Shown here: positions 22,315 to 30,743 of the stretch, one piece after another
Position numbering within the stretch: position 1 is the first letter of the stretch
Layout: each line of letters begins with the position of its first letter
From: CAVQZC01 sp963718315
GTDB lineage: Bacteria > Actinomycetota > Thermoleophilia > Gaiellales > JAICJC01
DNA: 64,000 nt
Direction: 5' to 3'
Assembly (NCBI GenBank): GCA_963718315.1
Contig: CAVQZC010000013.1
Span: forward strand, 620,001 to 684,000
Translations under genes and position numbers: made by a program
Notes under the pieces: model-generated
Databases searched by the model: none
What the model was told of the DNA's origin: nothing
Seen by the model: the letters and a program-made list of their open reading frames with translations, nothing else

Positions 22315-22692
22315 ATGGGGGCACCGATGAACGCACGCGACGCGACGGTCGCGCTCTGCCAGGCGTGGGAGCGCGGCGACGCGCAGGGCGTCGGCGACCT
22401 GTTCGCCGCCGACGGGCGCTACGAGGACCCCCTCTTCCCCGAGGTGCTGATCGGGCCCGACGCGATCCGCGACGGCGTGGCGCCGGCGATGGCCGACATC
22501 ACCAACCTCCAGATCCCGATCAGGCACCTGGCCGTGGACGGCGATGTGGCGATCTGCGAGGCGGCATTCCAGTGCCAGCTGACGGCCGACGGCAGCCGCA
22601 TGGACTTCGACTTCGCAATGGCGATCGAGGTGCGCGACGGCAGGATCGTCCGCCTGACCGAGTACTTCGACACCCGGCCCTTGACACCGTGA
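22315..22692 (+). CDS. SnoaL-like / NTF2-fold protein
   Basis: 125 residues. ATVALCQAWERGDAQGVGDL, then DGRYEDPLFPEVLIGPDAIR, and the closing strands IEVRDGRIVRLTEYFD are typical of the SnoaL-like polyketide-cyclase/NTF2 fold, used by many small isomerases, hydrolases and binding proteins. GAGGGAG lies 10 bases before the ATG at 22315; a second ATG at 22327 is also possible. Stop overlaps the next gene (GTGA). Confidence 0.8.
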   Translation: MGAPMNARDATVALCQAWERGDAQGVGDLFAADGRYEDPLFPEVLIGPDAIRDGVAPAMADITNLQIPIRHLAVDGDVAICEAAFQCQLTADGSRMDFDFAMAIEVRDGRIVRLTEYFDTRPLTP

Positions 22693-23822
22693 GTCACGCC
22701 GGAACGCGACAGATGCAGCCGCTGCACTACACGGTGCGGCGCTCCCCGTACTTCGAGCGGACGGTCGAGCTGGGTGCGATCGAGTTCATGGTCTACAACC
22801 ACACCTACATGCCGCTCGATTACGGCCGTGACCCGCGTGAGGACTACGACGCGATGGTCGAGCGGGTGACGCTGTGGGACGTCGGCGCGGAGCGCCAGTG
22901 CGAGCTGCGCGGCCCCGATGCGGTGCGGTTCGCCGACTACCTGAGCCCGCGCGCGATGGCCGACCTGCCGGTGGGCGGCTGCCGGTTCACGCCGGTATGC
23001 GACGACGCCGGGCAGGTGATGGCGGACTGCGTCGTCCTACGGCCGCGCGAGGACGTGGTCTGGTTCTCGCACGGCGACGTCGACCTCGAGCTGTGGGCCC
23101 ACGGCCTGGCGCTGGCGGGCTCCTACGACGTCGCCGTCAGCGAGGCGGACGTCCCGCCGATGCAGGTGCAGGGACCGCGGGCGCTCGACGTCCTGGCACC
23201 GATGACCGCGGCCGACCTGGCCGCGCTGCCCCGGTTCCGGTGCGTGGAGACGACCGTCGCCGGCGCGCCGGCGGTGGTCTCGGCGACGGGCTGGAGCAAG
23301 GAGCCGGGCTTCGAGGTCTATCCCCTGGGCAGCGACCGCGCAACCGTGATCTGGGACGCGATCGCGGAGGCGGGAGCGCCGCACGGACTGCTTGTCACCG
23401 GCCCCAACGTGATCCGCGCGGTGGAGCAGGGGATCACCGATACGCAGTACCGCATGAACTCCGGGATGGACCCGCTCGAAGCCGGGATGGGTAGCCTGCT
23501 CGACCTCGACCGGCCCGACTTCGTCGGCCGCGACGCGCTCCGCCGAATCCGGGACGAAGGGCCGGCGCGGATCACGCTCGGCCTGGCCGGCGAGCCGGGC
23601 GGGCACATCCCCTGGCTGACCGACTTCTGGCCGCTGGAGTTGACCGACGGGACAGCGGCCGGCGTCGTCCGCTGGGCGGTCGACTCATACGCGCTCGAGC
23701 GCCCGATCGCGATCGCCCTGGTCGACCGCGAGCAGGCTGACGCGCCGGCGTTCGTGATGCAGTCGCCGGACGGCCCGATCCCGGTCGCCCCTCACCCGTT
23801 TCCGTTCGTGGCGGAGGGATGA
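22689..23822 (+). CDS. GcvT/DmdA-like aminomethyltransferase-family protein
   Basis: 377 residues. Family features: YFERTVELGAIEFMVYNH, ERVTLWDVGAERQCELRGPD, VQGPRALDVLAPM, the folate-site region ATGWSKEPGFEVYP and MNSGMDPLEAGMG. The family transfers methyl or aminomethyl groups to tetrahydrofolate; members include glycine cleavage T, sarcosine-type demethylases and the DMSP demethylase DmdA. Length and lack of other glycine-cleavage genes favour a demethylase. Overlaps genes on both sides (GTGA and ATGA), so it works with the SnoaL and C45 proteins. Confidence 0.85.
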   Translation: MSHAGTRQMQPLHYTVRRSPYFERTVELGAIEFMVYNHTYMPLDYGRDPREDYDAMVERVTLWDVGAERQCELRGPDAVRFADYLSPRAMADLPVGGCRFTPVCDDAGQVMADCVVLRPREDVVWFSHGDVDLELWAHGLALAGSYDVAVSEADVPPMQVQGPRALDVLAPMTAADLAALPRFRCVETTVAGAPAVVSATGWSKEPGFEVYPLGSDRATVIWDAIAEAGAPHGLLVTGPNVIRAVEQGITDTQYRMNSGMDPLEAGMGSLLDLDRPDFVGRDALRRIRDEGPARITLGLAGEPGGHIPWLTDFWPLELTDGTAAGVVRWAVDSYALERPIAIALVDREQADAPAFVMQSPDGPIPVAPHPFPFVAEG

Positions 23823-24928
23823 CCGACCTCCCGGTCGTCCGGGCCGATGGGAATCCGAGGCAGCGCGGCCGGATCATCGGCGCGGCGCTCGCCGACGGGC
23901 ACGCCCGGTCGGTCGACTTCACCCGCCGCTACACCCACCGCCACGGGCTTGCCGACCGCGACCTGGAGCCGTTGCTGGCCCCCTACCTGGCCGCCGCCCG
24001 GCAGGCGCTCCCGCGCTTGGTGGCCCACCTGGAGGGGATCGCGGAGGGAGCGCGGTTGCCGTTTCTCGACGTGTTCGCGGTGAACGCCTTCGAGGAGCTG
24101 TACGCCGTGCTGGAGCTGTCCGTCCCACCGCCTCCGGGTGTCCGGATCGGCGACGCCCCACCGCCGACGCCGGTCGAGCGCTGCACCGACTTCGTGATTC
24201 GCCGGCCGGGCACGACGATCCTGGCCCACAACGAGCAGTGGTACGCCGGCGATGACGGCGGCGTCGCGGTGATCGTGGAGCGTCCGGACACCGACGACGA
24301 GGTGGCGATCGTCGCACCGGCGTCGGTCGGGACGCTACCGCTGGTGGGCATGAACGCACGCGGCGGAGCGCTCGGGCTGATGTCCCTGAGCGGCGCCGAC
24401 GAGCAGGTGGGAATCCCACGTGCCCTGCTCGGCCGCGACGGCGTGGAAGCGGCCCACCGGGCAGATGCCGTCCGTCGCGCGTCCCGGCCGCACCGCGCCG
24501 GCGGGTACAGCTACATGTACGCCTTCCAGGGCGGCGATGCGTTCACGCTCGAGGTGACCGCCACGCGCGAAGGGCTGATCGAGCCGGCTGCCCACACCAA
24601 CCACGCGCTCGATGCCGGCGTGGCCGAGGCGGCCGAGACACCCTCGGACGGCAGCCTTTCGCGGCTCGCGCGCACCCATGCGCTGCTCGAGAGCGACCCG
24701 CCCGACGGCGTCCACGACGCGATGCGCATCCTCGGCGACCACGGTGCCGCTGGTCAGGACATCTGCGTCCATCCCGACCCTGCGGCCGGCGACGAGGGGT
24801 CGGCGATCCAGTTCGGGATGGTCTGCGATGTCGAGGCCGGCGTCATGTGGCTGGCTCCCGGGCAGCCGTGCAGCACCCCGTTCCAGGAACTCTCACTGCG
24901 TGAGCTGCTCAGCTCCACCCCGTTCTGA
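23819..24928 (+). CDS. second C45-family Ntn-hydrolase
   Basis: 369 residues, the same length as the C45 protein at 2253. GNPRQRGRIIGAALADGH at the N-terminus and nucleophile Cys near residue 122 in VERCTDFVIRRPG, followed by ILAHNEQW as the family's Asn-bearing loop. Expected to self-cleave before the Cys and hydrolyse or transfer an amide-linked acyl group. ATGA overlap with the demethylase-like gene. The 3' end overlaps the convergent LuxR-type regulator gene by 36 bases. Confidence 0.86.
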   Translation: MTDLPVVRADGNPRQRGRIIGAALADGHARSVDFTRRYTHRHGLADRDLEPLLAPYLAAARQALPRLVAHLEGIAEGARLPFLDVFAVNAFEELYAVLELSVPPPPGVRIGDAPPPTPVERCTDFVIRRPGTTILAHNEQWYAGDDGGVAVIVERPDTDDEVAIVAPASVGTLPLVGMNARGGALGLMSLSGADEQVGIPRALLGRDGVEAAHRADAVRRASRPHRAGGYSYMYAFQGGDAFTLEVTATREGLIEPAAHTNHALDAGVAEAAETPSDGSLSRLARTHALLESDPPDGVHDAMRILGDHGAAGQDICVHPDPAAGDEGSAIQFGMVCDVEAGVMWLAPGQPCSTPFQELSLRELLSSTPF

Positions 24929-27628
24929 CCCGATGCGCACCGCCAGCTCGCGCCGATCGCCGACGCCGAGCTTGCGGAACACCCGCCCGAGATGCGTCTC
25001 GATCGTGCGCGGGCTGAGGAACAGCAACGCGCCGATCTCGCGGTTCGTCCGGCCCTCCGTCACCAGCGCGGCGATCTGCCGCTCCTGCGGCGTCAGCTCG
25101 TCTCGGGCCTCCGGAGTGCGAGCGATGCGCCGCGCGCCGCTCGCCAGCAGCTCCCGCCGGGCCCACTCCGCCCAATGCGCGGCCCGAAGTCGCTCGAAGG
25201 TGTCGAGGGCAGCGGTCAGCTGCACCCGCGCATCCCGGCGGCGGCCGGCGCGTCGCAGGCGCTCGCCGTAACCGAGCCGGCTGTGTGCCTCCTCGAACAC
25301 GTCGCCGGTGCCGTCGAAAAGCTCGATCGACTCGCCGAACAGCGGATCGAAGTCGTCCGGACCTGCGACCATCGCCCGGCAGCGTAGGTATGCGGCTCGT
25401 GGCTCGTCCAGGTGCACGTGGGGAGCAACCTGCTCGAGCCGGTCTGCCGCGTCGGCCGCACGGCCAGCGCGAATGTACGCCTCGATCAGGTAGAGGGCGG
25501 GTGCCGAGATCTGCTCGATGCCGTACCGCTCGGTCGGCTCGCGGGCGGCGATCGCGAGGTCGGGGCGGCCGAGGCCCAGGGCCAGCAGGCACCGCGAGTT
25601 GCGTTCGTACGCGTGCACCGGTGCCGCCGTCCCCGCGTAACGCGACGCGGCTTGCGTCAGCTCTTCGAAGCGCGCCACGTCCCCGCGGCGGGCCGCGATC
25701 TCGGCCCGCCGGCTAAGCGCGATGCCAAGGTTCGTCGACTGCCCGGTGTCCTCGCTTAGCCCCGTCGCCTCGGCCAGGCTTGCATCGGCCTCGTCCCAGG
25801 CGCCGATCACGATCTGGGCGTCGGCGAGCTCGGCCAGCGCGTTCGCCACGACTCCGGCCAGCCCCAACTCGCGGGCCCGCTGCACCGCCTGTGCGTGGAG
25901 GGCACAGCTCCCACGCGGATCGTTGCGCCACCACGCAGACTCCCCGGCGCGGATCAGCTCCCGCGGATCATCGCGACGCAGCGGATCGCCGACGATGGCG
26001 CGCTCGGCCGCTGTCAGCAGCTCCGACGCCTCCCCGAGCTCGCCGCGGCGGGCCAACTCGAACCCAAGCGTGAAGTCGAACAGCGGATCGCCGGCCGGGC
26101 CGGCGTCGTGTGCGGCGCGCGCCATCTCGACGTTCGGCTCCGTGTCCCACGCCGGCCAGAAGGCGGCGACGGCGTCGGCCAGCAGGTAGGCCGCGCGTCC
26201 CGGGTCGAGCGGCGCCACGGCGACAGCCTCGGCACGCAGGGTGGCAGCGACCTCGCTTGCCACACCTCCCGACAGCGATGCGATCCGGGCACGGGTGCGG
26301 ATGATGTCGGCTCGCAGCAGCGGGTCGGCGGCCACGGCCAGTGCGTCGTCGGCGGCCTGCCGTGCGACCTCGCCCATGCCCGCGTCCCAGGCCGAGGAGG
26401 CCGCGGCGAGCAGCCGGCGTGCACGCCGCTGCGGGTCGGGAGTCAGGTCAGCGGAGCGACGCCAAGCGGCCGCCGCGGACGCGGGCCCGTTCCTCTGCCC
26501 CGCCGCGAGCGCTGCCTCCTCAAGCGCGGCCGCGACCTGCTCATCGGATTCCACCACGGACGCCGCGCGATGCCATGCGGCGCGTTCGCGCTGGTCCGCC
26601 GGCATGGCGGAGGCGAGAGCTGCGTGGGCGGCCCGGCGCTCGGTGGTCGATGCGCGCTGGTACACCGCCGAGCGCACCAGCGGGTGCCGGAACTCCAGCC
26701 GGCCATCGGCGAACTGCACCAGTCCCGCGTCCTCGGCCGGTCCCAGCGCGGTCAGCGAAGCGCAGCGGGCGATCACCTCGAGCAGGCCAAGGTCGTCGGC
26801 CGCTGCGACCAGAAGCGCCGTGCGCGTTGGACCGGGCAGGTCGTCGACCCGGGCAGCGAAGGTGCGCTCGAGATGCACCGGGATCGGCACCAGCCCGACG
26901 GGCGCCCCCGTGTCGGACGCAACCAGCTCCAGCACCGCGAGCGGATTGCCCTGGCTGACACGCGCGATCCGGGACGCCTCGTCCGGGGAGACGGGCCGGC
27001 GCGAGATCGCAAGCGCCGCTGCGTCGAGCTCACCCAGCCGGCCGACCTCGAGCCGCTCGAAGCCTGCATCCACCAGCCCGCCGGGAACCCCGACCCGCGC
27101 CCCGATCAGGACCGCAACACCGTCCGCGTCGAGGCGGCGTAGCGCGAACCCCAACGACTCGGCCGACGCGGTGTCGACCCACTGGGCGTCGTCGACCACC
27201 AGCAGCAGCGGCTCGTCGCGAATGTCGGCAGCCAGCAAGCCGAGCGTCGCCGCGCCGATCGCGAACCGGTCGCCTGCCGCGGCCGGGCCGAGGGCCAGCG
27301 CTCCTTGCAGGGCACGCCGCTGACGATCGGGGAGCTCCTGGATCGACCCCAGGAACGGCCGGCACACGTCGAACAGTGCCCCGAACGGCATCGCCTCCTC
27401 CGATTCGACGCCGCGCACGCGGACAACCCGCATCTCCTCGGCGGTCGCAACCGCGTCGTCCAGCAGAGCGGTCTTCCCTACCCCCGCCTCGCCCGAGACG
27501 ACCAACACACCGCTGCGTCCATCGCGAGCGTCCGTGAGCAGTGTCTGCAGGCGCGCGCGTTCAGCATCCCTGCCTACCAGCACGCGGGCGATTGTATCGA
27601 CATCGCTCAGGAGAGCAAGATGCGCCAT
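24893..27628 (-). CDS. large ATP-binding LuxR-family regulator (LAL type)
   Basis: 911 residues. N-terminal AAA/STAND ATPase with Walker A GEAGVGKTAL (about 46-55) and Walker B LLLVVDDAQWVD, a long TPR-like helical middle (about 300-820), and a C-terminal LuxR helix-turn-helix ELTPQERQIAALVTEGRTNR and LFLSPRTIETHLGRVFRKLG. LAL regulators switch catabolic or secondary-metabolism genes in response to an inducer bound by the middle part. The start at 27628 is chosen because GGGGGTC precedes it. Position beside the 20.5-24.9 kb catabolic cluster makes those operons its likely targets. Confidence 0.9.
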   Translation of the reverse strand: MAHLALLSDVDTIARVLVGRDAERARLQTLLTDARDGRSGVLVVSGEAGVGKTALLDDAVATAEEMRVVRVRGVESEEAMPFGALFDVCRPFLGSIQELPDRQRRALQGALALGPAAAGDRFAIGAATLGLLAADIRDEPLLLVVDDAQWVDTASAESLGFALRRLDADGVAVLIGARVGVPGGLVDAGFERLEVGRLGELDAAALAISRRPVSPDEASRIARVSQGNPLAVLELVASDTGAPVGLVPIPVHLERTFAARVDDLPGPTRTALLVAAADDLGLLEVIARCASLTALGPAEDAGLVQFADGRLEFRHPLVRSAVYQRASTTERRAAHAALASAMPADQRERAAWHRAASVVESDEQVAAALEEAALAAGQRNGPASAAAAWRRSADLTPDPQRRARRLLAAASSAWDAGMGEVARQAADDALAVAADPLLRADIIRTRARIASLSGGVASEVAATLRAEAVAVAPLDPGRAAYLLADAVAAFWPAWDTEPNVEMARAAHDAGPAGDPLFDFTLGFELARRGELGEASELLTAAERAIVGDPLRRDDPRELIRAGESAWWRNDPRGSCALHAQAVQRARELGLAGVVANALAELADAQIVIGAWDEADASLAEATGLSEDTGQSTNLGIALSRRAEIAARRGDVARFEELTQAASRYAGTAAPVHAYERNSRCLLALGLGRPDLAIAAREPTERYGIEQISAPALYLIEAYIRAGRAADAADRLEQVAPHVHLDEPRAAYLRCRAMVAGPDDFDPLFGESIELFDGTGDVFEEAHSRLGYGERLRRAGRRRDARVQLTAALDTFERLRAAHWAEWARRELLASGARRIARTPEARDELTPQERQIAALVTEGRTNREIGALLFLSPRTIETHLGRVFRKLGVGDRRELAVRIGSERGGAEQLTQ

Positions 27629-27745
27629 GACCCCCGTACGCAAGCCTGCGAGCGGTGGGTTAGGGAAGCGGGGCGTTCACGGACGCAGGGCGGCGGTGGG
27701 TCGAGCCAGCCTGTCGAGAGACGACTCGACTACTGGAGGAACACC

Positions 27746-27967
27746 GTGTCCAACCTGTCACACGCGCACCGCATCAGCCTGGCTCTGGCTGCGAGCCTCG
27801 TCGGTGCCGCCACACTCGCGGCGCCCGCCGTGGCCGACCCACCGTTCGGCATTGCGGGCCATCACCAGGTCACCCGGATCGACACGAATCCCGGAACCAG
27901 CGTCCGTGACGCGCCGATGGGTCCCACTAGCGCAGGCCACGGTACGCCCGTAGCTGCGTCAGTATGA
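27746..27967 (+). CDS. small secreted hypothetical protein
   Basis: 73 residues, GTG start 6 bases after GGAGGA. Sec signal peptide: basic/polar start, hydrophobic core ISLALAASLVGAATLAA, likely cleavage after PAVA near residue 31. The mature 42 residues are polar and unstructured-looking (HHQVTRIDTNPGTSVRDAPM). No family recognised. Its last codons overlap the convergent gene at 27959 by 9 bases. Confidence 0.6.
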   Translation: MSNLSHAHRISLALAASLVGAATLAAPAVADPPFGIAGHHQVTRIDTNPGTSVRDAPMGPTSAGHGTPVAASV

Positions 27968-28399
27968 GAGGCGCGGCTCTGGCGCCCAGGAGTTCGCGTC
28001 GAGGTCCGCCGTGCGGTTCGCCTCGATCGGCTCCCAGTCGTGCACGAGGCTGCCGAGCGACGACACCGGGATCGGCCCGAAGCCGGGCTGCGGCTCGGTG
28101 GCGTCACGGAGGAAGTTGCGAGCCCCCCGCCGGGACACGAACGGCCCCACGACCACCGAGTGGCCGGGCCGGCTGTCCCTACGCCGCAGTCGCAGCACGA
28201 GATGGCGCCCGCTTCTGGGAACCGGGTCGAGCCGCTGCTCCCGCACATCGACCGATCGGCCGTTCGCCGGCCGGAACCGCCGCGCCGCTCGGTGGGCCGC
28301 CTCGCGGGTCGGGTAAGGGCCGCCGCAGGAGATGACGCCGCCCGAGTAGGTGCGGTGGACGAAGTACTGCTGGGGGTCGATATCGGTCTGGTCGCTCAT
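27959..28399 (-). CDS. hypothetical basic protein
   Basis: 146 residues, soluble and Arg-rich. Segments FVHRTYSGGVISCGGPYPTR, EAAHRAARRFRPANGRSV and PGHSVVVGPFVSRRGARNFL suggest a compact alpha/beta domain, but no known family is recognised. ATG at 28399 is the first plausible start. The upstream region contains the palindrome ATATCGATAT at 28426-28435 and a TATAG-containing promoter-like stretch. Overlaps the secreted-protein gene tail-to-tail. Confidence 0.55.
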   Translation of the reverse strand: MSDQTDIDPQQYFVHRTYSGGVISCGGPYPTREAAHRAARRFRPANGRSVDVREQRLDPVPRSGRHLVLRLRRRDSRPGHSVVVGPFVSRRGARNFLRDATEPQPGFGPIPVSSLGSLVHDWEPIEANRTADLDANSWAPEPRLSY

Positions 28400-28454
28400 C
28401 GGCACCGTACTATAGCAGGGGCGGTATATCGATATCGAGCCCTCGCCGCGGAAC

Positions 28455-28481
28455 GTTTCGCCACGTGTGCGAGCGGGGTAG
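28455..28481 (+). promoter_or_regulatory. candidate SigB-type promoter of the cupin gene
   Basis: GTTT (28455-28458), 17-nt spacer, GGGTAG (28476-28481), 39 bases before the ATG at 28520. The spacer is one base longer than in the other candidates in this window. Confidence 0.4.
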
Positions 28482-28519
28482 CCTGACGGCGTTGTCCACG
28501 GCACGAGAGAGGGACGTCG

Positions 28520-28909
28520 ATGAGCGGCTACACCAGGAAGAACCTCCGAGAGGTCGAGAACGCGGCGCCGCGGTTTCAGATGCCATCCGAGATGGAGGCG
28601 CGGTTCGCCCGCACCCCGGTCGAGGGCGAGACGCTGGGCCTGAGCCTGATGACCCTGGCTCCCAACTTTCGGATCCCCTTCGGGCACAAGCACGAGAGCC
28701 AGGAAGAGGTCTACGTGATCGTGCGAGGCTCCGGCCAGATCAGGGTCGAGGACGAGATCGTCGAGGTCGCCCAGTGGGATGCGATCCGGTTCGACAAGGA
28801 CACGATGCGGGCGGTCGAAGCCGGCCCGGACGGCATCGAATACGTCGCATTCGGTGCCGGCACCGACGCGCAGGAAGTGGAGATGGCGGCCGACTTCTGG
28901 CCGGAGTAA
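28520..28909 (+). CDS. cupin-domain protein
   Basis: 129 residues. Cupin motif 1 PFGHKHESQEEVYVIVRGSG carries the His-x-His-Glu-type metal set and motif 2 is AVEAGPDGIEYVAFG without its His, so metal binding may be incomplete. Single-domain cupins serve as isomerases, dioxygenases or sugar-binding modules; no specific reaction can be read here. Followed by an 11-bp inverted repeat before the STAS gene. Confidence 0.8.
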   Translation: MSGYTRKNLREVENAAPRFQMPSEMEARFARTPVEGETLGLSLMTLAPNFRIPFGHKHESQEEVYVIVRGSGQIRVEDEIVEVAQWDAIRFDKDTMRAVEAGPDGIEYVAFGAGTDAQEVEMAADFWPE

Positions 28910-28918
28910 TAAACGCCT

Positions 28919-28962
28919 CATGTGACCGGCCGATGAATTCCAGCCGCAGGACCGGTCACATG
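28919..28962. repeat. inverted repeat with 11-bp perfect arms
   Basis: CATGTGACCGG (28919-28929) and CCGGTCACATG (28952-28962) flank 22 bases, between the cupin stop and the STAS start at 28967. No T-run. Could be a terminator/attenuator or a binding site for a dimeric regulator. Confidence 0.5.
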
Positions 28963-28966
28963 ACTG

Positions 28967-29266
28967 ATGGCGATCTGGTCGCGACCCACCATCGAGTTCT
29001 CGGTGCACGGGCCGATCGCGGTCGCAGACCTTCCGGGCCTGACGGCCCGCCTGATGGACCAGCTGCGCGACCGCGGAGCTCCGGTGGTCGTGACTTGCGA
29101 TCTGGTCGACATGCAGGCCGACGCCGTGGCAGTCGACGCGCTCGCCCGGCTGCGGGTGTGCGCGTGCCGACACGACTCCGAGCTGCGGGTCTACGGCGCG
29201 TCGGCCGATCTGCTGGTGCTGATCGCGCTGATAGGGCTCGGCGAAGTGCTTCGACCGGCTAGCTGA
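28967..29266 (+). CDS. STAS-like protein lacking the phosphorylatable Ser
   Basis: 99 residues. TIEFSVHGPIAVADLPGLTA, APVVVTCDLVDMQADAVAVDAL and LRVYGASADLLVLIALIGLG follow the STAS fold, but the loop that normally reads DS[AT]GL is ADAVAVD, without Ser or Thr at the phosphorylation position. It may therefore be a constitutively binding or non-switching antagonist. Overlaps the convergent ECF sigma gene by 8 bases. Confidence 0.65.
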   Translation: MAIWSRPTIEFSVHGPIAVADLPGLTARLMDQLRDRGAPVVVTCDLVDMQADAVAVDALARLRVCACRHDSELRVYGASADLLVLIALIGLGEVLRPAS

Positions 29267-30257
29267 GCAACGACTCGTCGAACTCGAGCGGCAGCCCGAA
29301 CAGCGGGAACAGCGACTCGACGTCGAGGAAAAAGGTCATCTCGGCGATACCCCCCTCGCCGAGCCGGGGCACGATCAGTGCCCACGGCACGAGGCCGTCG
29401 CCCGTCTCGTCGGGCTTGTACTGGCCGAACGCCGGAAGGCCGTTCGCAATGCCCGCAGGCACGACACGCGAGCCCCGGCAGCCGATGCCGGGGCCGAACC
29501 ACCAGCCGAAGATGTTGTCGCGGCCGCTCAGCCACAGCTCGTACGGCGGCATCGACTGGATCGCGTCCTCGCGGATGAGCCCGGTCAGGCGGTCGATGTC
29601 GTACGCCTGGAAGGCGTCGACGAACCGGTCGATCAGCTCACGGTCGGCCGCGTTCAGCTCCGCCGGCTCCTCGGCGGAGGCCGACTCGAGCGTTGCACGC
29701 GCGCGCTGAAGCGCGCTGTTCACCGCCGGGACGCTCGTCTCGAGCAGCTCGGCAGTCTCGCTCGCGCTCCAGCGCAGCACCTCGCAGAGGATCAGCGCGG
29801 CACGCTGGCGGGGCGGCAGATGCTGGAGCGCGGCGATGAACGCCAGCCGGACCGACTCCCTGGCCTCCGCCACCTGGGCCGGATCGCCCTCGGCTGCGAC
29901 CACCAGCCGGTCGGGGATCGGCTCGACCCAGGTCACCTCCGGCAGGATGTCGCCGTGCGGCCCGGCCGGATCGCGTGCCGGCCCGAGGTCCATCGGCCGC
30001 GCCCGCCGCTCGCGGCCGTTCAGCATGTCGAGGCAGACGTTCGTCGCGATGCGGTAGAGCCACGAGCGCAGCGCGGCTCGACCCTCGAATCGGTCGACAC
30101 CGCGCCACGCCCGGATGAACGTCTCCTGAACCGCGTCCTCTGCCTCGAACGGCGAAGCCAGCATCCGATAGCAGTAGCCGGTCAGCTCGGTGCGATAGCC
30201 GTCGAACCGCGCTTCCAGGTCCTCACGGGTGACAATCGAAGCCTCCACCACCGCCAT
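29259..30257 (-). CDS. ECF sigma factor of the SigG type with SnoaL-like C-terminus
   Basis: 332 residues, longer than minimal ECF sigma factors because of a C-terminal SnoaL-like domain (about 205-332). Region 2: SPFEAEDAVQETFIRAWRGV and SWLYRIATNVCLDML; region 4: LPPRQRAALILCEVLRWSAS and ETSVPAVNSALQRARATL. The C-terminal domain in this group regulates the sigma internally, so no classical anti-sigma is needed. The VOC gene 13 bases upstream on the same strand is probably co-transcribed. Confidence 0.9.
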   Translation of the reverse strand: MAVVEASIVTREDLEARFDGYRTELTGYCYRMLASPFEAEDAVQETFIRAWRGVDRFEGRAALRSWLYRIATNVCLDMLNGRERRARPMDLGPARDPAGPHGDILPEVTWVEPIPDRLVVAAEGDPAQVAEARESVRLAFIAALQHLPPRQRAALILCEVLRWSASETAELLETSVPAVNSALQRARATLESASAEEPAELNAADRELIDRFVDAFQAYDIDRLTGLIREDAIQSMPPYELWLSGRDNIFGWWFGPGIGCRGSRVVPAGIANGLPAFGQYKPDETGDGLVPWALIVPRLGEGGIAEMTFFLDVESLFPLFGLPLEFDESLLS

Positions 30258-30270
30258 CTTAGTTGCCGAT

Positions 30271-30657
30271 CTAGCTCTGGACGACCATCAGCGTGTTGCC
30301 GTCGGGATCGCGGAACCAGAACATGGGCGGAACCGGGTCGCCCATCCGCGACACCTCTTCGTCCACGTCGACGCCGCGCGCTTTGAAGGTCGCGTGGGTG
30401 GCGTCGATGTCGCTGGTGGTCAGCGTGATCCCCGTCTGCACCGCCGTCGGATCCTGTGGGCGTGGCGGCGCCAGGGCGATCCCCGTGGTGCCCTCGGGCG
30501 GGTACACCTCGACCCACCGGTAGTCGCCGCCGAAGGGGACGTCCGTCCGCTTCTCGAAGCCCAGCGACCCGACGTAGAAGTCGATCGCCTTGTCCTGATC
30601 GGCCGACGGGATGATCACGAGGCTGATCGCGCCGACCTGGCCGGTTGCCGTGCTCAT
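30271..30657 (-). CDS. VOC-family (glyoxalase/bleomycin-resistance-like) protein
   Basis: 128 residues with two beta-alpha-beta-beta-beta units: LVIIPSADQDKAIDFYVGSL then a second starting ITLTTSDIDATHATFKARG and closing FWFRDPDGNTLMVVQS, the usual VOC ending with a Glu/Gln metal position. Substrate unknown. GGAGGAGCACC precedes the ATG. Located upstream of the SigG-type sigma gene in an apparent two-gene operon. Confidence 0.88.
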   Translation of the reverse strand: MSTATGQVGAISLVIIPSADQDKAIDFYVGSLGFEKRTDVPFGGDYRWVEVYPPEGTTGIALAPPRPQDPTAVQTGITLTTSDIDATHATFKARGVDVDEEVSRMGDPVPPMFWFRDPDGNTLMVVQS

Positions 30658-30743
30658 GGTGCTCCTCCTTGCTCGCGGGTCGTCTGCTGCACCCTATGAC
30701 CGGGACCGGCGCCGGAACTCATCGGTCGCGTATAGATCTGGAG

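Noticed and set aside
28426..28435. Palindrome ATATCGATAT as an operator
   Set aside because: A 10-bp palindrome is possible by chance, and no linked regulator or divergent gene pair supports it.
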